Below, piece by piece: positions 7,101-9,637 of a stretch of DNA of 9,637 bases (position 1 is its first letter; each line of letters starts with the position of its first letter). The position numbers and the translations under genes are program-made. Below the pieces are notes generated by a model that saw only the letters and a list, made by a program, of their open reading frames with translations, had not been told where the DNA came from and made no database searches. The stretch comes from an uncultured Coriobacteriaceae bacterium (GTDB lineage: Bacteria > Actinomycetota > Coriobacteriia > Coriobacteriales > QAMH01), in NCBI GenBank assembly GCA_902796975.1, contig CADBRF010000165.1, positions 1-9,637 on the forward strand. The letters run 5' to 3'.

Positions 7101-7742
7101 GGTGCGGTCACGGGAGATGTGACCTACACCGCCCAGTTCGATCAGACCGTCAACTCCTACAAGGTCGTCTGGCTGAACGAGGACGGGACCGAGCTCGAGA
7201 GCGACACAGTGAAATACGGTGACACGCCCGTCTACGGCGGCGCGACCCCGACCAAGGCTTCGGACGACAAATACTCCTATACCTTTGCTGGGTGGAAGGT
7301 GCAGGCGCCTGCATCACCCGCGAAGGCTAATGGTCCAAGAAGGGCCCCCGCTGCCTCGGTCAGCACGGGCGTTTCTCCTGTTACGGGCAATGTGACCTAT
7401 GTCGCTACCTTCAAGGCTGACCCTCTTCCCGCTGCAGACCCCACGAAGCCAGCGGTAGATCCGAATAAGGGTGATAACCCAGCCGACCCGAATAACGCGG
7501 CCAACAGCGGAAACTCCAGTAAGCAGACTTCTGGCTCAATCGAAAAGTCACCTGTTGTCCAGGCGAAGGCAACAACCGGTGGAGACACCGGCGACAATGC
7601 AGTCTCCGAAACTGCATCCAAGGCAGACGCCCCGGCAACGGGCGATGAGGTCCCTGCTGCTCCCTTTGCTGCTCTCTTCGCAGCCTTGGGTGGAGGATTT
7701 GCCGCCTTCTTCCGTCGCATGCGCAAGAAAACGGAGGAATAG
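4146..7742 (+). CDS. large sortase-anchored modular surface protein with two InlB-B-type repeats
   Basis: 1198-aa secreted wall protein; likely an adhesin or surface-display protein, ligand unknown. Layout seen in sequence: signal peptide 1-30 (basic MNVSRKVK, hydrophobic core, likely cleavage after ANA); Ala/Glu/Ser-rich disordered stalk about 31-205; beta-rich domain 210-315; a region 392-581 with repeated short strands such as HLTL, ATLTLRQS, IEVHGTLTAPNGST and VTLAPGSTLTT, resembling a parallel beta-solenoid; Gly-rich 582-670; FN3-like 676-761; module 770-912 with paired YLL/YLQM/W motifs resembling a beta-trefoil; B-repeats 934-998 and 1005-1090 (each YT/K-V-W, YGGATPTKA, YSYTF-x-GW, VTYxAxF); Pro/Asn linker; sorting signal A1162-P-A-T-G1166, hydrophobic 1169-1189, tail RRMRKKTEE. 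I saw no cysteine. Start: GTGGAG five bases before ATG 4146. It has its own candidate promoter and a terminator after the stop, so probably monocistronic. Domain names beyond the B-repeats and anchor are inference. Confidence 0.9.
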   Translation: MNVSRKVKSAAAVATLSVSLMVANAGVANAEEAPEPQVDTGLSSAPIVSTGDVAATQVEPVVKESDARAQEAAEADAAAKNEQAEPADLSSATPAAGVPAKAPSASNSVAAAPAAGDATEDPQELKESRLDGTIQSFVSETQTKEDTGWTGFEEEPDENADSNATSGAKRESASSSKTVATGEASSPRIRRAASASGASGGTGVVSDKAGGLELSFQVKDETGSYVDLLDYLRNHVDVSVTDSNAVIVSLDGTDKHHGLDYLWSTVTYRFTINDRPASVPDAVGQYRVRAQITLSDGTVLQAFSNVFKIYPKDVNFSDIVAEKEQAREAGKQNEYFIDTPYISTLKGLGLEENQGATEDEIKDMSRFEMPEGDTWINGSSEKGVYTEVGNATNTDSEALVVKKGSHLTLNNMKFNSSVRIIVKEGATLTLRQSVVFGKIEVHGTLTAPNGSTVTDTIYMRPGSTLKDAKIASHARYLTDGNTTKPESDVVIVTDGDVRVEGNVQVEGDSGSSERQGQIPFVVSSGTVTLAPGSTLTTTGGSTDLIYNQDGGDGILMLDGTAIKGMGSVVTKGGDSTLGSAGSGVAVATLNADGTLTKGKGSAEVSVASLDATGGNSAQKGESTLPFDDASRTAGDGIGAGVDTSGTTQVVAKAGQGENAGSEDANAGKGVVSSKEFTGVAEATLSWQIDGTGDYSGYSVSMGVFDADGKQVGTTQKLDYGKSATFTGLDKGKTYTARVLSIADADGNAVTGDFTNTVDVQGSVSKGAEESVWSEKAAGLEAGDSGVAITYESNGKTYLLGVDENGKLIGEEAQFKDGKPVDVDANFTWDVEDGGSDYQGNKNLLLSISGQDNYLQMGYNGPSMRSYSSYANHNMVWKDGTIRGNDSYREYLNATDGNISGDYSDGTSFTIWQSKKEAAETKTVSIVVKSTPVATYTVTWVDADGNELEVDRGVRKGTQASYGGATPTKAGDAQYSYTFKGWDVEPGAVTGDVTYTAQFDQTVNSYKVVWLNEDGTELESDTVKYGDTPVYGGATPTKASDDKYSYTFAGWKVQAPASPAKANGPRRAPAASVSTGVSPVTGNVTYVATFKADPLPAADPTKPAVDPNKGDNPADPNNAANSGNSSKQTSGSIEKSPVVQAKATTGGDTGDNAVSETASKADAPATGDEVPAAPFAALFAALGGGFAAFFRRMRKKTEE
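7032..7258 (+). repeat. direct DNA repeat within the two B-repeats of the surface protein
   Basis: The 20-base sequence GGCGCGACCCCGACCAAGGC occurs at 7032-7051 and again at 7239-7258, and is preceded in both copies by a TACGG block differing at one base. It encodes the shared GGATPTKA segment. The identity at DNA level suggests fairly recent duplication or gene conversion between the two repeats. Confidence 0.85.
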
Positions 7743-7792
7743 CAGCAGCGCAATATTCATAGACTGCAGTAGCTGATAGTCGTGCACGAAAG

Positions 7793-7834
7793 ATGCCCGG
7801 CGGCTGGTTGAAGGTCCAGCTGGCCGGGCATTTC
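7793..7834 (+). terminator. hairpin terminator after the surface protein gene
   Basis: ATGCCCGGC (7793-7801) pairs exactly with GCCGGGCAT (7823-7831). An inner stem GCTGG (7803-7807) with CCAGC (7816-7820) continues it across a small bulge; the loop is TTGAAGGT. It is followed by a short TTT run and preceded by GAAAG, so it may work in either direction. It lies 50 bases after the stop codon. Confidence 0.75.
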
Positions 7835-8099
7835 GTTGCCCAGGCATTTCAGATCTGCAATGCTCTCGCGGATTTGCCCTTGAGCGTGCGAATGTATATA
7901 TCGAAATAATTTGAATCTATTTCTCTCGTTCATTGAGATAGATATTTGCCATGCAGATGGCATATGCAGGGTATATACGCCATTTAGAAGTTTCGCACGA
8001 GATATATCGTTACAATAACGAACTACATTCGTATTGTATGAATGAAAAAATATAGGTATTCGATACATATCATTTTCATGCGTTCGGGAGCGATTCGCC
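7835..8099. other. AT-rich, hairpin-dense leader upstream of the CLC gene
   Basis: 265 bases with no credible coding frame and much lower GC than the flanking genes. I see at least four short inverted repeats: ATCTAT-TT-CTC at 7915-7925 with GAGATAGAT at 7935-7943; TGCCAT/ATGGCA at 7947-7952 and 7957-7962 (loop GCAG); CGTTA/TAACG at 8008-8012 and 8016-8020; CATTC/GAATG at 8026-8030 and 8040-8044. A TTGCCA at 7946-7951 and TATATA at 7972-7977 resemble promoter boxes but are 20 bases apart, so I do not call a promoter. It probably holds the control region of the CLC gene. Confidence 0.55.
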
Positions 8100-9485
8100 A
8101 TGGCATGCGGAAAAGCAGAGATGTCCCCAACGGAAGAGCCACCTGCTGATGGAGACGCTTCGGCTGTTGTCTCTGGCAAGCCTCCGAAGAAGAGTTTTCT
8201 TTTCGCCCTTGGAGCAATTGTGCTCGTGGGTCTTGGTGCTGGTTTTGCGGGCACCTTTCTCATCAAGGTTCAGCAGCTGGTGCAGGCGGTCGCCTTTGGC
8301 ACAGTTCCCAATTTCACCATGGATTTCTTCGACGAGGTCATGCAGGCATCTCCGCAGCGCCGCTTTCTCTCGCTTCTTGCCTGCGGCCTGATTGGCGGCG
8401 TGGGCTGGGTGCTCATCCACCGCAAGGGGTCTCCGCTCGTTTCCATCAAGGGCCTCATTGCCAAAGAGGGCAACAATATGCCGTTTTTCACCACGCTCTG
8501 CCATGACCTGCTGCAGACGGCAACAGTCGCCATGGGCTCTCCGTTGGGCAAGGAGGTTGCTCCGCGCGAGCTGAGTTGTGCCATCACTGGACTCTGGCTC
8601 AAGCGGACCTCATTTTTCAAGGACGAACGCATGCGAAAGATCTTCTTCGCGTGCGCTGCAGGAGGAGGTCTCGCCGCAATCTATAACGCGCCTCTTGGCG
8701 GAACCCTTTTCGTGCTCGAATCGCTGCTGCTCTCCTTTGGGGCAGTGGAAGCTGGATTTGCGGCAATAACCTGTGGAATCGCCGTTGCCGTGACACATCT
8801 CGCCCTGGGAGATGTGGTCACCTACACCGTTCCCTCTTTCGGCTTCGACAATGCAACTTTGATTTTCTCTCTTGTAATAGCCCCCGTTCTGGCGCTTGCA
8901 GTCCATATGTTCGAGCGCACGAAGAAGAGCCTTCCAGAGCTCGACCGCACATCTCCCAAGATGATTCTCGTCTCCACCCTCTGCTTCGCCGGGATTGGGC
9001 TCGTTTCTGTTGTCTTTCCACTTGTGCTTGGAAATGGACAGATTGGAAACGAGGCGAGCTTCGTGGGCGCTCTGACCGGAGGGCAAGCGCTTGGCTACTT
9101 TCTCGGGAAGTGGGGAGTTGTGCTGCTTGCAACGCTCGCGGGGGCCTACGGAGGCAATATCCAGCCCTCAATCATGATGGGTGGAATGCTCTCTTTCGCT
9201 GTTGCGGCGCTTTGGAACCTGGCGGGGCTACCGCCGGTTTCCGTGGCGACGGCGGCGTTTGTCGGAGGAGCAATCTATCTCGGATTGGCGCAGAAGATGC
9301 CCGTCACGGCCGCTGCCTTTCTCCTCGAGCTCACCCGCTGTTCAGTTGCGGACATGCTGCCGGTCTGCCTCTGTCTGGGGCTGGCTGTCCTGTGTTACAA
9401 GAGGCTGGGAGATACGGACTTTTCCGCCAGACTGCATGCTAAATCTGTTTCTATGCAAACACATGCTGGGAAGAAACGTTCATAA
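8100..9485 (+). CDS. CLC-family voltage-gated chloride channel / anion transporter, atypical motifs
   Basis: 461-aa polytopic membrane protein (roughly 10-12 hydrophobic segments) of the CLC superfamily, which moves Cl- or F- across the membrane as channels or H+ antiporters. A polar 30-residue cytoplasmic N-terminus precedes the first span (34-58). Signature regions: GSPLVSIKG at 110-118 (place of GSGIPEIEG, selectivity serine S111); GSPLGKEVAPREL at 146-158 (place of GREGP, gating glutamate E152 kept); NAPLGGTLFVLES at 196-208; GGNIQPSIMMGG at 351-362 (place of GIFAP). Compared with E. coli ClC-ec1, the internal proton glutamate E203 aligns with S208 and the anion-binding Y445 with F441. 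No CBS domains follow. GGGAG at 8086-8090 lies nine bases before ATG 8100; an in-frame ATG at 8121 is a possible alternative start. Transport mode and ion are not decided by sequence. Confidence 0.92.
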   Translation: MACGKAEMSPTEEPPADGDASAVVSGKPPKKSFLFALGAIVLVGLGAGFAGTFLIKVQQLVQAVAFGTVPNFTMDFFDEVMQASPQRRFLSLLACGLIGGVGWVLIHRKGSPLVSIKGLIAKEGNNMPFFTTLCHDLLQTATVAMGSPLGKEVAPRELSCAITGLWLKRTSFFKDERMRKIFFACAAGGGLAAIYNAPLGGTLFVLESLLLSFGAVEAGFAAITCGIAVAVTHLALGDVVTYTVPSFGFDNATLIFSLVIAPVLALAVHMFERTKKSLPELDRTSPKMILVSTLCFAGIGLVSVVFPLVLGNGQIGNEASFVGALTGGQALGYFLGKWGVVLLATLAGAYGGNIQPSIMMGGMLSFAVAALWNLAGLPPVSVATAAFVGGAIYLGLAQKMPVTAAAFLLELTRCSVADMLPVCLCLGLAVLCYKRLGDTDFSARLHAKSVSMQTHAGKKRS

Positions 9486-9565
9486 GCTTCAGGTAACTTC
9501 TATACTCTGTTGTCATTGTAGACGACGTTATTTAATTTATTTGAACAGGGGAATAAGGAATTGTC

Positions 9566-9589
9566 ATGCCCGATTGGCTGAGCTGGTAG
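9566..9589 (+). other. possible mini-ORF of seven codons with two Trp codons
   Basis: ATG at 9566 follows AAGGA (9555-9559) at a good spacing of six bases and encodes MPDWLSW before TAG at 9587. A TTGTCA at 9510-9515 resembles a -35 box, but the matching -10 (TAATTT at 9533-9538) is poor. It could be a leader peptide or chance; the window ends too soon to see a downstream gene or attenuator. Confidence 0.2.
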
Positions 9590-9592
9590 CCA

Positions 9593-9637
9593 TTATTTCT
9601 CGTAGAGTGGCAGCGCTTTCTCCATATAGCGCTTGGC
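9593..9637 (-). CDS. possible C-terminal end of a minus-strand gene (14 residues visible)
   Basis: Reading the minus strand inward from the right edge, one frame gives AKRYMEKALPLYEK and then TAA at 9595-9593. The composition, amphipathic with charged residues and a lysine end, looks like a real protein terminus. The fragment is too short to identify, and a random frame can be open for 14 codons. If real, it converges on the CLC gene, with about 107 bases between the stop codons. Confidence 0.35.
   Translation of the reverse strand, partial: AKRYMEKALPLYEK

Noticed and set aside
7835..8099. CRISPR array or mobile-element ends in the AT-rich gap
   Set aside because: The inverted repeats are all different, short and not regularly spaced, and no transposase or target-site duplication is visible.
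7835..8099. Fluoride riboswitch upstream of the CLC gene
   Set aside because: Suggested by context only; I could not find its conserved core by eye, so it is not listed as a feature.
8610..9086. Minus-strand frames opposite the CLC gene (8610-9086, 8818-9171, 8076-8504)
   Set aside because: Low-quality polar translations; the plus strand encodes a clear membrane transporter across the whole span.

Overview
The window looks like a chromosomal accessory or cell-surface region of a moderately GC-rich Gram-positive bacterium. The main clues are a very large secreted protein with a sortase-type C-terminus, two repeats of the InlB-B/'Flg_new' style, and strong AGGAGG-like ribosome binding sites. 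The style of the surface protein and of the chloride-channel protein suggests an actinobacterium of the Coriobacteriia (Slackia/Olsenella/Collinsella/Atopobium-like). That placement is inference from protein style only; no marker gene is present.

Left block, minus strand (1-2535): a polysaccharide cluster read right to left. A family 2 glycosyltransferase (start GTG at 2535) is followed by a CapE/WbjB-type UDP-GlcNAc 4,6-dehydratase (1790-717) and, 17 bases later, a CapF/WbjC-type reductase (from 699, running off the left edge). CapE and CapF are the first two enzymes of the CapE-CapF-CapG (WbjB-WbjC-WbjD) route to UDP-N-acetyl-L-fucosamine. The third enzyme is expected just left of the window. 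The cluster probably makes a FucNAc-containing capsule, cell-wall glycan or protein glycan.

Middle, plus strand (2821-7834): a divergent intergenic region carries a near-consensus promoter for apbE (FAD:protein FMN transferase, no signal peptide). A 244-bp gap with a second candidate promoter follows. Then comes a 1198-residue modular, cell-wall-anchored surface protein: signal peptide, Ala/Glu/Ser-rich stalk, beta domain, beta-solenoid-like region, FN3-like domain, trefoil-like module, two B-repeats, a linker, an APATG sorting signal, a membrane segment and a basic tail. A hairpin terminator at 7793-7834 closes it.

Right block (7835-9637): a 265-bp AT-rich leader with several small inverted repeats precedes a CLC-family anion channel/transporter. 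That protein keeps the gating glutamate but appears to lack the internal proton glutamate and the anion-coordinating tyrosine. The last 150 bases hold a possible 7-codon mini-ORF with two Trp codons and a possible C-terminal fragment of a minus-strand gene.

The glycan genes, surface adhesin and channel share an envelope theme, but nothing in the sequence ties the three blocks into one functional system. I found no CRISPR array, tRNA, rRNA, transposase or phage gene.
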